Part shown: piece by piece, positions 35,989 through 47,194 of the stretch
Layout of the letters: the number at the start of each line of letters is the position of its first letter
Position numbering within the stretch: the first letter of the stretch is position 1
Assembly (NCBI GenBank): GCA_038380435.1
Contig: JAWZYU010000006.1
Span: 36,210,501-36,274,500 of the forward strand
Origin: Ryuthela nishihirai
Taxonomy: Eukaryota > Arthropoda > Arachnida > Araneae > Heptathelidae
Direction of reading: 5' to 3'
Length of the DNA stretch: 64,000 bases
Program-made: the position numbers and the translations under genes
Notes under the pieces: generated by a model
Told to the model about the DNA's origin: nothing
Database searches by the model: none
Seen by the model: the letters and a program-made list of their open reading frames with translations, nothing else

Positions 35989-36446
35989 CAGTGGTTCCCA
36001 ACCTTTCATGCTTCACGTACCCCCTAGAAATGTGTATGTAACTGGCGTACCCCTTGTATAGATAGATAAAACTATAGTTATAGTATAACAATGGGAATAA
36101 AATAAAACATATATATCAGTGGTTCTCAACCTTTTATGCTTCACGTACCCCCTGGAAATGTATATGTAACTGGCGTACTCCTTGTAAAGATAGATAAAAC
36201 TATAGTTATAGTATAACAATGGGAATAAAATAAAACATATATATATATGTGGTTCTCAACCTTTTATGCTTCACGTACCTCCTGGAAATGTGTATGTAAC
36301 TGGCGTACCCCTTGTATAGATAGATAAAACTATAGTTATAGTATAACAATGGGAATAAAACTTTGTTACTAGATCTAGCGACTTTTGAGCTCTCACGACC
36401 TAGCCCAAAAAATTTTACCGCGTACCCCAAGTTGAGAAACCCCAGC
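35989..36446. mobile_element. hAT-like MITE with three ~125-bp internal repeats
   Basis: The left end cagtggttcccaacctttca is a classic hAT-type terminus. The right end ccaagttgagaaaccccagc is its diverged inverse. gcttag occurs just outside both ends, compatible with an aged duplication. Inside, ggttctcaaccttttatgct, then tggcgtaccccttgtatag, repeats three times with a period of about 128-131 bp. Confidence 0.8.
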
Positions 36447-36459
36447 TTAGACACTCTGA

Positions 36460-36510
36460 TTAGGTTATTGGATTGTTTTACCTCGGAGCGACACTTTTTT
36501 TTGCACACAG
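36460..36510 (-). mobile_element. SINE-B copy 5, tail part (split by LINE-A copy 3)
   Basis: Plus-strand gattgttttacctcggagcg, then acacttttttttgcacac, is the 3' end of SINE-B on the minus strand. It continues at 40169 after the LINE-A insertion. Confidence 0.85.
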
Positions 36511-39500
36511 TATGGTAGCTAGGCGTAAACTGGAAGGAGAGCTGTGTGCCAATCCCTAGTGATGATGCACAGAACCGGAAGGGTCTAGCACCTAATGTCC
36601 GACCCCGCCTTCTCGTGGTGCAGGCCGTTAGTACCTTTCAAAAGACATATTCTCTTTTGGAAGGGAACGGAAGGGGAGGGCTGCCAGTTCAGTATATGGC
36701 CACTTTTTTCTTTTCTTTCAACCCTGCTGAGGAGTGGTCAACTTCACAGGGTCCTGGTGCTGACCATTTATACCTACTAGACTGGACTTGTTTGTGGATT
36801 TGAGCTTGATTATGGATCGTGGACTTGCTGCACTGGTGGGCCTCTGTTAAGGGAGAGTCTGCCACTGTGTTTTCTGTTTGCTTCTGGGTTGCCAGCTCTA
36901 AGTAAACAGAGGCATGGGATACCTTATATCAGCTGGTGGATAATCCTAATCAGAGGCCATCGCAGGTACCTGAACCTTACTTAGCTAGTTGGGCATCGTC
37001 AAGCCTAAACTGGAGTAATGTGTCTCAGGCAGTCCATATGGCTCTTGAAAAAGTCCACTTGAAAAGGTGGTGCCTGAAGTTCCTACCAGCATCGGTGACT
37101 TCAGCCTTTAGAGGAGGAGGAACAGGTTTTGCCCCATGCCTGCGATCAGGGGGCTGTTTGATATTGTTGGCCCTACCAATCTCAATAAACCTGGTTTCTT
37201 TAAAAATCCTACTAATCATTTTCTCTCTGCAGGAACGTGGAACATGAGGACATTACATAGAGATTATTCTCTTGATGTCGTCATGCAGGAATTCCAGCGC
37301 TATAACCTAGATATTCTAGGCTTGCAAGAGACCAGATGGACAGGTGAAGGTGAGATACTTATAAATAACTTTAAATTTCTCTTTACAGGGAGGGAGGATG
37401 GAAAGCATCACCAAAGCGTGGGTCTACTGCCCAGCAGACATGCTAGTGATGCTCTTCTAGGATATGAGTTCATTAATGAAAGGTTTCTTACAGCAAAATT
37501 TCAGACAATCATTAAAGACTTGAATGTTATCTGCTGTTATGCCCCCGCTGAGGATGCTGATGAGGATGAGAAGGATAGGTTTTACCGACAACTTCAGGAT
37601 ATTTTGAATTCTGTCAAGAAAGGAGATATTACCCTTGTTCTAGGTGAATTCAATGCCAAAGTTGGTACTGACTCTGATCTTTGGGGAGGGGTGATAGGCC
37701 CTTTTGGTATTGGTAGCTGCAATGGTAATGGGCAACGTCTCCTTCAGGTAAGTAAACTCAATGGTTTCAGAATAACTAACACATGTTACAAACACCGCGG
37801 CATACATAAATACACATGGGTGTCACCTGATGGGCTGCATAGGAATATGATTGATTATATATAAATTAACAGCAAATGGGCTAGTTCTGTTAGAAATACC
37901 AGGTCATATAGATGAGCTGAAATTTGATCTGACCATTACCTTGTTAAAAGTGTCTTGCAACTTAAACTTAAAAAGTGTTGTGCCTGGGTTAATGATTTTA
38001 CCTTTAATACTGAAGCTCTAAAAGACCTAGTTATAGCTAAAGCTTACCATAATAGGTTACTTAGTCATTATGACAGTCATGGTTTGCTTAATACTGAAGT
38101 TGAGGAAGAATGGGGCCATTTTAGACAAGCTTTTCTGGACACTAACAGTACTCTTTTAGGAAAAAAGGAGCAGAAGAGACAGAATTATCTGAGTGATAAG
38201 GCACTTGAGCTTATTTCGGAAAGAAAGAACTGCAGGAATGTCCTTAATCAATCAATACCCTACTAGTCCTAATAGAAAGTATTACAGAGAACTTAATAAA
38301 CGTGTAAAAGATCAGTTAGCTGCTGATAAGAATCTTTGGCTTGATGGTTTGGCTGACAAAGCCGAGGAAGCAGTTAGACAGCACAACAGCAGAGATCTGT
38401 ACCAGATAGTTAATGTTTTTTGTGGTAGAAAACGGACAGGTATACAGGGATTGCAGGATAAACAAGGTAAGGTTATAGAAGGTGAGGATTCTGTCATGGC
38501 TAGGTGGGCTGAGCATTTCAGTGATGTTCTAAACAATGTGGGTAGTTCTACTCCCATTGTTTGCAATGATGATAGATGCATTGGTGGCTTTAATGTTGGC
38601 CCTTTAACACAATCTGAAGTTATTTTGGCTGTTTCTAAACTTAAACTTCATAAATCCCCAGGGGTAGATGAAATTACTACAAAAATGCTTAGAGCTGGGA
38701 ATGTTTTGGTTACCACTTGGATGACTGAAATTCTGAATATCTTTTATGATAAAGGCATTGTTCCTAAAAATTTTACCAGAGCTGTTGTTATCCCTATTTT
38801 CCAAAAAGGTGATCGCAGTTCTTGTGATAACTATAGGGGTATCAGCCTACTCTCTGTTCCAGGTAAAGTTCTTTCCATGATTGTGCTTAATAGAATTAAG
38901 AATCTGGTTGACAGTTAATTGCGTAATGAGCAATGTGGATTCAGAAGTGGTAGGGTATGTGTGGATCAGATATTTTCCCTTAGGCAGATTCTTGAGAAAT
39001 ATTCAGAGTTTCAGGAACCTTTGATTGCTAGCTTTGTTGATTTCAAAAAGACTTTCGACTCTGTTGATCGTCATAATTTGTGGTTGATTGTGGGATCATA
39101 TAGTATACCAGAGAAGTTAGTTAACATAATGAAAGCTCTCTATAATAACACTGAGTCATGTGTGAGAGTTGGTAAGTCTTGTAGCAATTGGTTTAGCATT
39201 AAGTCTGGTGTTCGACAAGGGTGCATTTTGTCTCCTTTTCTCTTTAGTTTGGTTGTTGATTATGTTATGCGAAATTCACTTCAAGGGAAAGATTTTGGCC
39301 TTAAATGGGCTGGAGATACGAAAATTTCTGATTTAGATTATGCTGATGATTTAGTCCTTTTGGCAAATGATGTTGATGAGATGAACTCTTTCATTCGAGC
39401 TGTTGATGAGACTGGTAGTAGAGTAGGTTTGGTTATAAACAGAGAGAAAACTAAAGTGATGAAAATTGCTTTAGTTTGGGCTGTGATTCAGTAAATCAGG

Positions 39501-40168
39501 CTGTGATTCAGTTAATCTGAATGGTTGCAGTCTTGAGCAGGTGTCACAGTTTAATTACCTTGGGAGCTATGTAACAGATACTGGTGATGTGCAGCATGAG
39601 ATTAACAGACGAATAGGTATTGCTGCTGGGACTTTTAAGAATCTATGGAGATTGTGGAGAAATAGGCGTATACACCTAAAAACTAAAATTAGACTGTATA
39701 ATAGTTTGGTTCTTTTTAGGGTAAGTTATGGTAGTGAACCTTTGACGCTGTGTAAACAAGATAACAGGAAACTAGATGCTTTTGATTCTAGATGCTTACG
39801 CAGTATCTTGGGTAGTAGGTGGTTTAACTTTGTAACTAATGATGAGGTTAGGCAAAGGAGTCTGCAACCTCCTTTAAGCAGCATATTGTGCAGAGAGAGA
39901 CTCCGCTGGTTTGGCCATGTTGCCCGTATGGATAATTATAGATTGGCGAATAGGGTTATGAACAGTGTGCCTAGATGCCTCAGAAGGAGGAGGAGACCTA
40001 GGATGTGGTGGGCAGACAATGTCAAACAGGACCTTGTTAGAATTGGTGTGCAGTGGCCGGATGCAGCAGATGTAGCTCAGGACAGATATGCTTGGAGAAT
40101 TAAACTGTACGGTCTGGTTGGACCTCGTAGCCCATGGCTGCTTGAGGATGATGATGATGATGATGATG
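36511..40168 (+). mobile_element. LINE-A copy 3, near full length
   Basis: About 3.66 kb from the shared 5' end (tatggtagctagg) to a (GAT)n tail at 40147-40168. The 5' sequence matches LINE-A copy 2 in reverse (accggaagggtctagcacct, gaccccgccttctcgtggtg). It is inserted into SINE-B copy 5, whose halves lie on either side. Confidence 0.9.
37136..38270 (+). pseudogene. LINE-A copy 3 endonuclease region
   Basis: APE-like endonuclease: AGTWNMRTLHRDYSLDVV, YNLDILGLQETRWTGEGE (catalytic Glu in QETRW), VICCYAPAEDADEDEKDRF, LVLGEFNAKVG (DFN-type motif changed to EFN) and WVSPDGLHRNMIDY. A stop follows at about 37862. The SDH end reappears in another register (SDHYLVKSVLQ near 37930). The spacer frame continues at 37955-38266. 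Inactive because of stops. Confidence 0.87.
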
Positions 40169-40182
40169 GGTTAAATGGCTAG
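38193..40182 (+). pseudogene. LINE-A copy 3 reverse transcriptase and C-terminal domain
   Basis: Three frame segments broken by single stops or small indels: 38193-38918, 38919-39494 and 39541-40182. Motifs: KSPGVDEITTKML, VVIPIFQKGDRSSCDNYRG, EQCGFRSGRVCVDQIFSLRQ, SFVDFKKTFDSVDRHNL (A), SGVRQGCILSPFLFSLVVDY (B), LDYADDLVLLANDVDEM (C, YADD). The C-terminal region has FNYLGSYVTDTGDVQHEINR, RLRWFGHVARMDNYRLANRV and VQWPDAADVAQDRYAWR. One stop (ttaattgcgtaatgag at about 38916) replaces the Gln codon seen in copy 2, so decay is slight. Confidence 0.9.
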
Positions 40183-40370
40183 GTCAAAAGGACCACAAAG
40201 AATCGGAGAAGGTTTTTGGAAAAAGACTCACTGGACAGCTGTAGGAGACAGGTGGTGGTCTCCCATCAACGCCATCTAGCATGTTTTTAGCGTATGCCCC
40301 ATCCTTCTGAATGTTCATGTCATTATCCTTTCAAGATTTCAACAATGGTTTTTTCAAGCCCATCGGTGTC
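40169..40370 (-). mobile_element. SINE-B copy 5, middle part
   Basis: Plus-strand gttaaatggctaggtcaaaa, ctcccatcaacgccatctag and caagcccatcggtgtc follow the SINE-B sequence on the minus strand. It is bounded left by LINE-A and right by the solo LTR. Confidence 0.82.
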
Positions 40371-41221
40371 TGTGATATCCCTCTAATTTATTTATTTTCA
40401 TTTATTGTTGCATTTTATTGTGTTTTTTTATTGTAAATATTTTTTATGTATTAAATGTGTTCTTGGAAGTGCTATTGTGGGGATGTGACTCATGAGATGT
40501 TGTTTTCGGGTGTGATATGGCTGCCTGTACATGTCGATTTCCGAAAAGCCCTTTATGACCTTTTTCAACTGGCCGGGGGTGCGAGTGTGAGCGTGGGAGA
40601 GTCGGCGAGTAATAAGGAAACAACAGTCTTTAGCGTAGATGTCAAACAGGAAGGACGTTTGAACACCATCAAAAGGATGCCGCTCTTACTCGAACAAAAC
40701 CCTTAAGGAGAGGGTTCGATTCTAAGTGAGAATAAAGTTTCTTGGTGAATCTGATACAGTTCTGTGGATTCTGTGTGAACCACATTGTAGGCAAAGAAAG
40801 GTTAATTATCCTTTCACCGAGTTTGAGGTCGGTAAAGCGGAGAACCTTTAAAGTGTATGGTTCTCCACCTCATTGTCTAATTGTTTGCAGCAGCAAAAAA
40901 GCAAAGGCCTACGGAGTTGAGAGCATCCCCAGTACGTTATTGTATATAAGTGTAAATAAACTGTGTCGTCCTTATGCAACTCTCGTGCGTGAATTGTTGG
41001 ACATATTTAATACATCACTTGACGCAGCAAGTCTAAGGCATACGTCGCTACAGGTGTAACAATCCGCGAACCTGTCATTTCACCAAAGTAAGGGTGAAGA
41101 TAATTAAAGGATAAATTCATCGTCCTCCGGCGGCCATGACATTTGGCTCAGCCCATCACATTCGCGGAGTGACTTCATCACATTCTGGCACAGTCCAACA
41201 GGATCGGAGGAGATTGTCACA
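40371..41221 (+). mobile_element. Solo LTR of the same Gypsy-like family (copy 2)
   Basis: Starts TGTGATATCC and ends GATTGTCACA. Five-base duplications gtgtc lie at 40366-40370 and 41222-41226. It aligns in reverse with 2958-3855 (shared gaagtgctattgtggggatg, cctacggagttgagagcatc, gcgtgaattgttggacatat). A TATA-like gtatataagtgtaaataaac at about 40943-40962 is a plausible promoter/polyadenylation region. No internal region remains. Confidence 0.87.
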
Positions 41222-41360
41222 GTGTCCCCTTTCCCATCTAAGGTGGAGGTTTATGGGGATACAGTATATTTCAATGCTGGCCCAGGTAGAACTCGAGCCT
41301 GGAAAAGTAGCGTCTGAGCCAACCTCGTCCAGACAATCTCACAGTGCATGTTGGGTTAAT
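41222..41360 (-). mobile_element. SINE-B copy 5, head part
   Basis: After the LTR the SINE-B order resumes. The gtgtccccttt start completes the word cggtgtcccct, and gtagaactcgagcctgg near 41286 is a decayed B-box region. Diverged. Confidence 0.6.
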
Positions 41361-41383
41361 TTACTCCCTAATCAGCATCTTTT

Positions 41384-41525
41384 GCTCAAAATGGACTAAA
41401 TGATCAGTTTACAAAGAGCCTTAGTGTTCAGAGAATGTTGTAGGAAGGGACACACTGGGGAGTTGTTGGGAGACATATGATAGTCTCCCGTCAATGTCAT
41501 CCAATGTTCTTTTTCACAGGGAATG
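41384..41525 (-). mobile_element. Degenerate SINE-B tail
   Basis: Plus-strand atggactaaatgatcagttt, ttgttgggagacatatgata and gtctcccgtcaatgtcatcc track the SINE-B 3' half with many mutations. Confidence 0.65.
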
Positions 41526-41526
41526 A

Positions 41527-42530
41527 GAGGCCTATGTGAAGTTGAAGACTCCGCTGACTGGTATTGGGGAGTACCCAGTCGGACGGGGCCCCGATGGAAC
41601 GACTGGGCATTAGTGAAGTTGAGGGCTCCGCTGACTGGCATTGGGGTGTACAGTCGCTCAAATAAATATCCGAACACTAAGGTTGATTACAGAATTCAGA
41701 AAAAAATATCTAAAGACGATTTTTTTAGAAATTAGTGATCTGGCAACCTTCGTGTACAATGCACGAAAGGTTTCCATATCACTAATTTCTAAAAAATTCG
41801 TTTCCAGATATTTTTTCTGATTTCTGTATTCAACCTTAGTGTTCGGATATTTATTTGAGCGACTTTACCTCAGTCGGACGGGGCCCCAATGGAACGACTG
41901 GGCCTTAGTGAAGTTGAGGGCTCTGCTGACTGGTATTGGGGGGTACCTCAGTCGGACGGGGCCCCGATGGAACGACTGGGCCTTAGTGAAGTTGAAGGCT
42001 CTGCTGACTGGTATTGGGGAATATCCGGTTGGACGGGGCCCCGATGGAACGACTGGGCCTTAGTGAAGTTGAAGGCTCTGCTGACTTGTATTGGGGAATA
42101 TCCGGGTGGACGGGGCCCCGATGGAACGACTGGCCTTGGTGAAGTTGAGGGCTCCGCTGACTGGTATTGGAGGTACTTCGGACGGACGGGGCCCCGATGG
42201 AACGACTGGGCCTTAGTAAAGTTGAGTGCTCTGCTGACTGGTATTGGGAAGTACCTGGTCGGACGGGACCCCGATGGAACAATTGGGCCTTAGTGAAGTT
42301 GAGGACTCCACTGACTGGTATTGGGGGGTACCTCGGTCGGACGGGGCCCCATGGAACCACTGGGCCTTAATGAAGTTGAGGGCTCCGCTGACTGGTATTG
42401 GGGAGTACCCGGTCGGATGGGGCTCCGATGGAACGACTGGGTTTCGGTGAAGTTGAGGGCTCCACTGACTGGTATTGGACGGGTACCGGGGTCAGATGGG
42501 GCCCCAATGGAAAGGCCTGGTAAGGCTGGA
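41527..42530 (+). repeat. GC-rich 77-bp minisatellite, about 10 units
   Basis: Units of about 77 bp: gaagttgagggctccgctga, ctggtattggggagtaccc, gtcggacggggccccgatgg, aacgactgggccttagt. Two units precede and the rest follow a 214-bp MITE insertion. Several overlapping open frames on both strands are a by-product of the repeat, not genes. Strong G+C contrast with the intron around it. Confidence 0.95.
41651..41864. mobile_element. Palindromic Tc1/mariner-type MITE inside the minisatellite
   Basis: Left arm cagtcgctcaaataaatatc, cgaacactaaggttg and cagaaaaaaatatc is matched in reverse by ttcggatatttatttgagcg and gatattttttctg. Flanked by TA on both sides. The whole element is almost one hairpin and has no coding capacity. 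Confidence 0.92.
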
Positions 42531-43668
42531 CTAAGAGTTCCCACCACAGGAGCCAAGGCAACTTGGATTGTATATCCTTGTTTGTGGCTAACCGGGGCAT
42601 AGATTAAATTTAACTTTTGACCGATGGACGAACTTCTATAGTACTGTTCGCCATAGTTAGTCATGGGGTGAGCTGTATCTATATGGTGTTGTCTTGCCCT
42701 CGACCGTTGGTAGTGGAGATTTTGGCATTATCCCTATAGATGTAGTGAAGTCCTTGAATTGTGGAGCATCTGGGTTTTGTCATTCATTTTAATTTCCCTC
42801 ACTCTGATAACTAGTCATGACATTATCACTGCATATATCGAGCATTTTAACATCAAAAGACCCTTGCTCTGGAGATCCAAATGCTGATATCGGGCATTAT
42901 AAACTTGATTGTCCGATTACTGATGGGTTCTTCAATGAATTAGGAATTCTAAGAAAGATCTAGAACTACGTTTGGGTTGGGAAAGATGAACCGCATTCCC
43001 AAATCCTCCGACGAGACTTTCGCTCAAGGAAAAGAACGCTCACAGGTTTTTTCACTTCGCAAGGACTGGTAGCCATGGAGACCTTGTCTGAAAAAATGAC
43101 TATAAACAGCCAATATTTTGTGCTATTTCGCAGGATGCAATAGGGATTGCAATATCGGTATAGTTATTCCGTGCTATTTCTATGTACCGTAATGCCAGTA
43201 TTCCCGTATACAGTGCTATTTTTAAATACCGAAATATCAGTATTCCAGTATACCGTGTTACTTTTGAGTACCGAAATGTCAGTATATTTGTTGTGTAATA
43301 CCGGGGTTTAGCGCGAAAATAAAACTCAATATTCGCACACTAGCGACTTGAATCTGACAACTTGAATCTTGAACTTGATTACGAGCCAGGCAGATACTAA
43401 CTGAATTCCGCCCCTCCCCCACACACCATCACTACCACGTCACGTCGATGAATTAAGTCCAGAATCTGTTAATCAAACTCAAAGTCAGTAGATTTTCCTC
43501 AATATTTAAATTTTCATTTTAAATAATTTTCCACTTTGCAACAGAGTGGGGAGAAAAATAAAACTGTTCAGAAAAACTGAACAGATTAATAGACATCTGT
43601 TTGAAGTTCCATTTGTCTTTATTCTGCTGAGCCTTCTTTCAGGAATAACGAAAGGAGTAACTGATATA
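42531..43668. other. Intronic sequence with a small tandem repeat and mariner debris
   Basis: At about 42964-43110 a mariner fragment resembles the DELHSQILQQDFRSRKRT block of the copy at 45378 (gggttgggaaagatgaaccg, then tttcgctcaaggaaaagaac). At about 43140-43320 imperfect ~60-bp repeats (taccgaaatatcagtattcc) occur, typical of hAT MITE interiors. Otherwise unassigned. Confidence 0.6.
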
Positions 43669-43926
43669 AAGAGGGTTCAAAAAGCTCTTCACATGTATGT
43701 AGATTTGCACTCACTCCTCCGAAGTTAACGAGCTACGACTTGTTTGAAAGCTTGTCTAAACTTATCATAACTTGTTAAAAACGAAGGGCGCGTCATAATT
43801 TCTCTCCTCGCCGGCGCGCGTAAAGTTCGGCCTGAGAATTCTGTGCGTTGTTTCTACGAATACATTTTCCCAAGGATTTAGTTTGAGGACGACGATATGA
43901 ATAGATATGGGGTTCATGTCTGTTCA

Positions 43927-44943
43927 CACTGTTGAAGGCCCGCGGACTGGTTTTAGAGGGGGGCCAGTCCAGTGGACTTATCGACTTGTTCCCAGAGAAG
44001 CTGCGGGTTGCAGCCCATTGAGGGGCCGTACTTGGGGGTCTGCAGACAGGGCCTGGAGAACCCGGTCCAGTAGGCTCATCGATGCGGTGTCAGTGATATC
44101 GTGGGTCGGAAGACTGTTCACTGGGGGGCTTCGGCACGCTCACAATGGAGAGGCAGAAGTTGGAGTCTCGCGACCGGGAGTAGCTAACCTGGTCGACGGG
44201 CTTATCGATGGAACAGCCAAACTAAAAGTCCCACATGAGCTGTTTTGGCAGAACATATAGATTTCATAGTGGAGGAGCTTAGGTTCCTCTGTGAAGTGGG
44301 GTGGACTGGCGGTCCTTATGTGTGCAACTGGGACGACAACCCCCTGGAGGTGCCTAGAAAGAGAGGATCTGTTGAAAGGACGTAGTGAACCTGAGTAGGC
44401 AGACTCCTCCTGCATCAACGAAAGGCTAGAGTTGCAAGTCCCGAAGTGGGTGTCAGCTTGTGCGCTGGGGCCGCGAGTCGGCTGCATGGAGAGGATGAAG
44501 TTGGGGGTCATGCTGAAAGGCAGGCTGGAACTGACTAGGCGTGGCTTAGATGGGGCCGCCTGAGAGTCTCTGCTGCGGAAGACTTAAAAAGTTAGGACTT
44601 CTTCAAAAGTTTGCCATCTAAATTCAAAAGTTACCATCTGATAGATTTTGGCAAAGTATTTGGACAAAAATCAGTGAGTGATTTGGCAATTCGTAGGCTA
44701 GTTTCTAAATTCAAAAAGATCCCACTCGCTGCACCTCAATGATTAATTCATCACACAGATTTGTTAAAAAGTAAGGTCTCTCTCTTCCAAAGGTCTTCTC
44801 CCGCAGTAAGGCATGATCTATGAAGGCAAGATCTAAGATTGAAAGTACCCTGGCTAGTGGACATCTGGTTTCGTGGCAACTCCCTCAAAGTGTAGTGCAG
44901 TCTCAGTATTACGGAACACCGAGATTGCCACACATTATTACGT
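43927..44943. mobile_element. 1,017-bp insertion inside mariner copy 2
   Basis: Mariner copy 1 reads continuously through this point (..cctgttcatatgg..). Here the hexamer tgttca is duplicated at 43921-43926 and 44944-44949, framing 1,017 bp of unrelated, GC-rich sequence (gaaggcccgcggactggttt near the left). I find no clear terminal repeats or protein family. Some internal similarity exists between about 44575-44600 and 44758-44790. Confidence 0.75.
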
Positions 44944-44949
44944 TGTTCA

Positions 44950-45830
44950 TATGATACTATTACGGGATGGATGCGCAAATTCAGAGAAGGACGACAGAGC
45001 TTTGAAGAACTTCCTCGCGCAGAAAGACGGAAGTAGACCATGAATGAGAGAGCTATCGCTGCTGTTCATGAACTGATTAAGGAAAATCACACATCACCAT
45101 TCAGGTAATACGTTTAGTTGTCAGTGTATCTATTGACAGTGTGGAAACAATTATTCATCAACATTTTAAGTTCTTAAAGGTCTGTGCCAAATGGGTACCT
45201 CATAAACTGATAGTAGAACAATAAAAAATGGCTAAAGTCAACTCGTGCAAGGAGATGCTGGCAGTGTTTGAACCTAATATCCTCAAATGGTTAACAGACA
45301 TTGTCACAGGTGATGAGACATGGTTTCATTACTATACAACTCCCAGAAAAATCTACAGCTGTGTTTGGGTTGTGAAAGATGAACTGCATTCCCAAATCCT
45401 CCAACAAGACTTTCGCTCAAGGAAGAGAACGCTTCCCGGTTTTTTCACTTCGCAAAGATTGGTTGTCTGAAAAAATTACTATAAACAGCCAATATTATAC
45501 CAATATTGTTTTGCCCAAAATGATTAAGAAGATGAAGGAGCAGCGTTCAACAACAGGCGTGTCAAGGGTTCTCCTTTATGGCAATGTCAGTGCTCACAAA
45601 ACCTGGCAAGTTGCGGCCAATCTAGAGCAGGGAAAAATCGAACAGCCACCTTATCCTGTATATTCACTTATCCTCCACCATGAGATTTTCGGTTGTTTCC
45701 AAAAATTAAAACGGAACTTGCTGGAAAGCCTTTTTCCAGGATGCAAGATCTTGCAAAATGCGTTCATTTTAAACTTGAGAAGTATTCCCAACAGTTGTAC
45801 GACTAAGCGTTCCAGAATGGCATAGACGTC
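44950..45830 (+). pseudogene. Mariner copy 2 transposase, main part
   Basis: GWMRKFREGRQSFEELPRAER-like DNA-binding segment near 44967. This is followed by the catalytic segment at 45228-45470: ILKWLTDIVTGDETWFHYYT with the first Asp in GDETW, then YSCVWVVKDELHSQILQQDF. Next comes 45487-45825 with NVSAHKTWQVAANLEQ (the second-Asp region, here NVSAHK). Breaks near 45032, 45225 and 45470. Inactive. Confidence 0.8.
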
Positions 45831-46070
45831 TGCAACTTTGCGTGGATGAGGTAGGGGTGTACATTGAAGAAGAGTTAAAAGTTTTGTTGAGGTAAGTACA
45901 ATGATTTGTGTTCTGCAGATGCATGTCAAGACGTTTTTGAACGCCCCTCATATGTGGAGAATAGCAGGTCCTTATGAGAAAGAAATAAAGGAGAGGGAGA
46001 GCATAAAACTCAATCGATAGGGAAAAAAGTAAAAGAGGGGGGCTCAAGAGACTAGATTTCAATTGCAGTA

Positions 46071-46919
46071 TACACTGAAGTGCCATTGAATTAGGGATGA
46101 AACTCTGGTCATATATATCTGTCAGCTTTCGCTTCTCCAAGCATTCATCGTGAGCAGCGAAATGGGAAAGGCACGGAGTTTAGATGCATTTCACAGAGGG
46201 CAGATCGTAGGTGCCCGAAGGATGGGACACACGATCTCTGAAATTGTCAACGAACTTGGATTTTTTCGTACGACAATTTCAAGAGTGTTCCAGGAATACG
46301 GAATCATGCAAAAAAACAAGCACCTGGATAAACTGCAAAGGACAACCGTCTGACCCGCATCGGACAGATAAATAAATAAAAATAAATACCCCCTCAAGCA
46401 GCTGCTTGCCACAGAGGTCTGACAGGAGCCTGTCAGTTTATATGCCACAGTAGGAGATCTGAGAGGATGGCAGGACCTCAGTAAAAAAACGACACACACA
46501 TCCATGCCTAAATCCGGGGCTCGAACCCAGGTCCCTTAGATCAGTAGCCAAGCGTGCTAACCACTCGGCCACGGGACGGCTTGGGGACAGACATTATCTG
46601 AAATCACCTCCCATCTGAACGCAGGTTCCATCTGGGAAGTCAGTGTTAGAAGCCCAGATTTAAATCCCATCGAAAATCTTTGGGATACCGTCGAGCAGAG
46701 AGTTCGGGGCCGTGTCCCATCAGCGACGGCCTTGAGAGAAATGTGGACAGCTCTGGAGGATGGATGCATGAGTCGCCATACCTGTGGAACATTTATGCAA
46801 ACTTATGGAGTCTTTGTCTCGTTGTGTGACGGCCGTTATCAGGGCCAGAGGGGGTCCAACACGGTACTAGGTTGCTACTTACTAGGTTGCTACTCCTAAT
46901 TCAATGACACTTTAGTCTA
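46071..46919 (+). mobile_element. Internally deleted Tc1-like transposon
   Basis: Ends tacactgaagtgccattgaa and, reverse-complemented, tagactaaagtgtcattgaa, bordered by TA. The N-terminal transposase (46150-46353) has a helix-turn-helix (RGQIVGARRMGHTISEIV, then TTISRVFQEYG). A separate C-terminal block near 46650-46850 reads SPDLNPIENLWDTVEQRVRG, the Tc1 DDE hallmark. The middle is missing and a SINE-A sits between. Confidence 0.88.
46375..46580 (-). mobile_element. SINE-A copy 8, inside the Tc1 remnant
   Basis: Minus-strand SINE-A with tail aataccccctcaagcagctgc, a B box region (plus-strand gggctcgaacccaggtccct) and head ctcggccacgggacg. ggacaga flanks both sides (about 46366 and 46584), a likely short duplication. 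Confidence 0.9.
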
Positions 46920-47194
46920 TATTTCCCCCTCCATTTTAAATTAAATGGCTTTTGTTCTGCAAATACATGACAAGAAATTTTAAACGACCCTCCTAATTGG
47001 AGTTCTAGTTGATTTTAAAAGGTCTTTATTGGAATACAGATGACAGTTACTATGATGAACTGCATTTCGTCAGAAAGAAGGACATAGATTGAAACTGTAC
47101 GAAATGAAAATATAGTGTAATCATTTCAAATATAAATCTTATGAACTGTTTCAATGCTAGATTATTTTTCATGAAATACGTTTTATCTCAACAG

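Larger units (their letters stand above)
43669..45950 (+). mobile_element. Mariner transposon copy 2, with a nested insertion
   Basis: Left end aagagggttcaaaaagctct, right end (reverse complement) tgaggggcgttcaaaaacgt, TA at both borders. It shares ttcaaaaag..ctctt and ccgaagttaacgagctacga with copy 1. Without the insert at 43927-44943 and one 6-bp repeat the element is about 1.26 kb, the normal mariner size. Transposase pieces are visible but broken. Confidence 0.87.
34886..47194 (+). other. FMO intron, 12.3 kb, filled with nested transposons
   Basis: Bounded by gtgag at 34886 and cag at 47194, phase 0. It contains SINE-B, a hAT-like MITE, LINE-A copy 3, a solo LTR, a 77-bp minisatellite with a Tc1-like MITE, a mariner with its own insertion, and a Tc1 remnant carrying a SINE-A. 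Confidence 0.85.

Noticed and set aside
41839..42664. Several long open frames on both strands
   Set aside because: They are produced by the 77-bp minisatellite read in all frames; there is no start context, domain or splice evidence.
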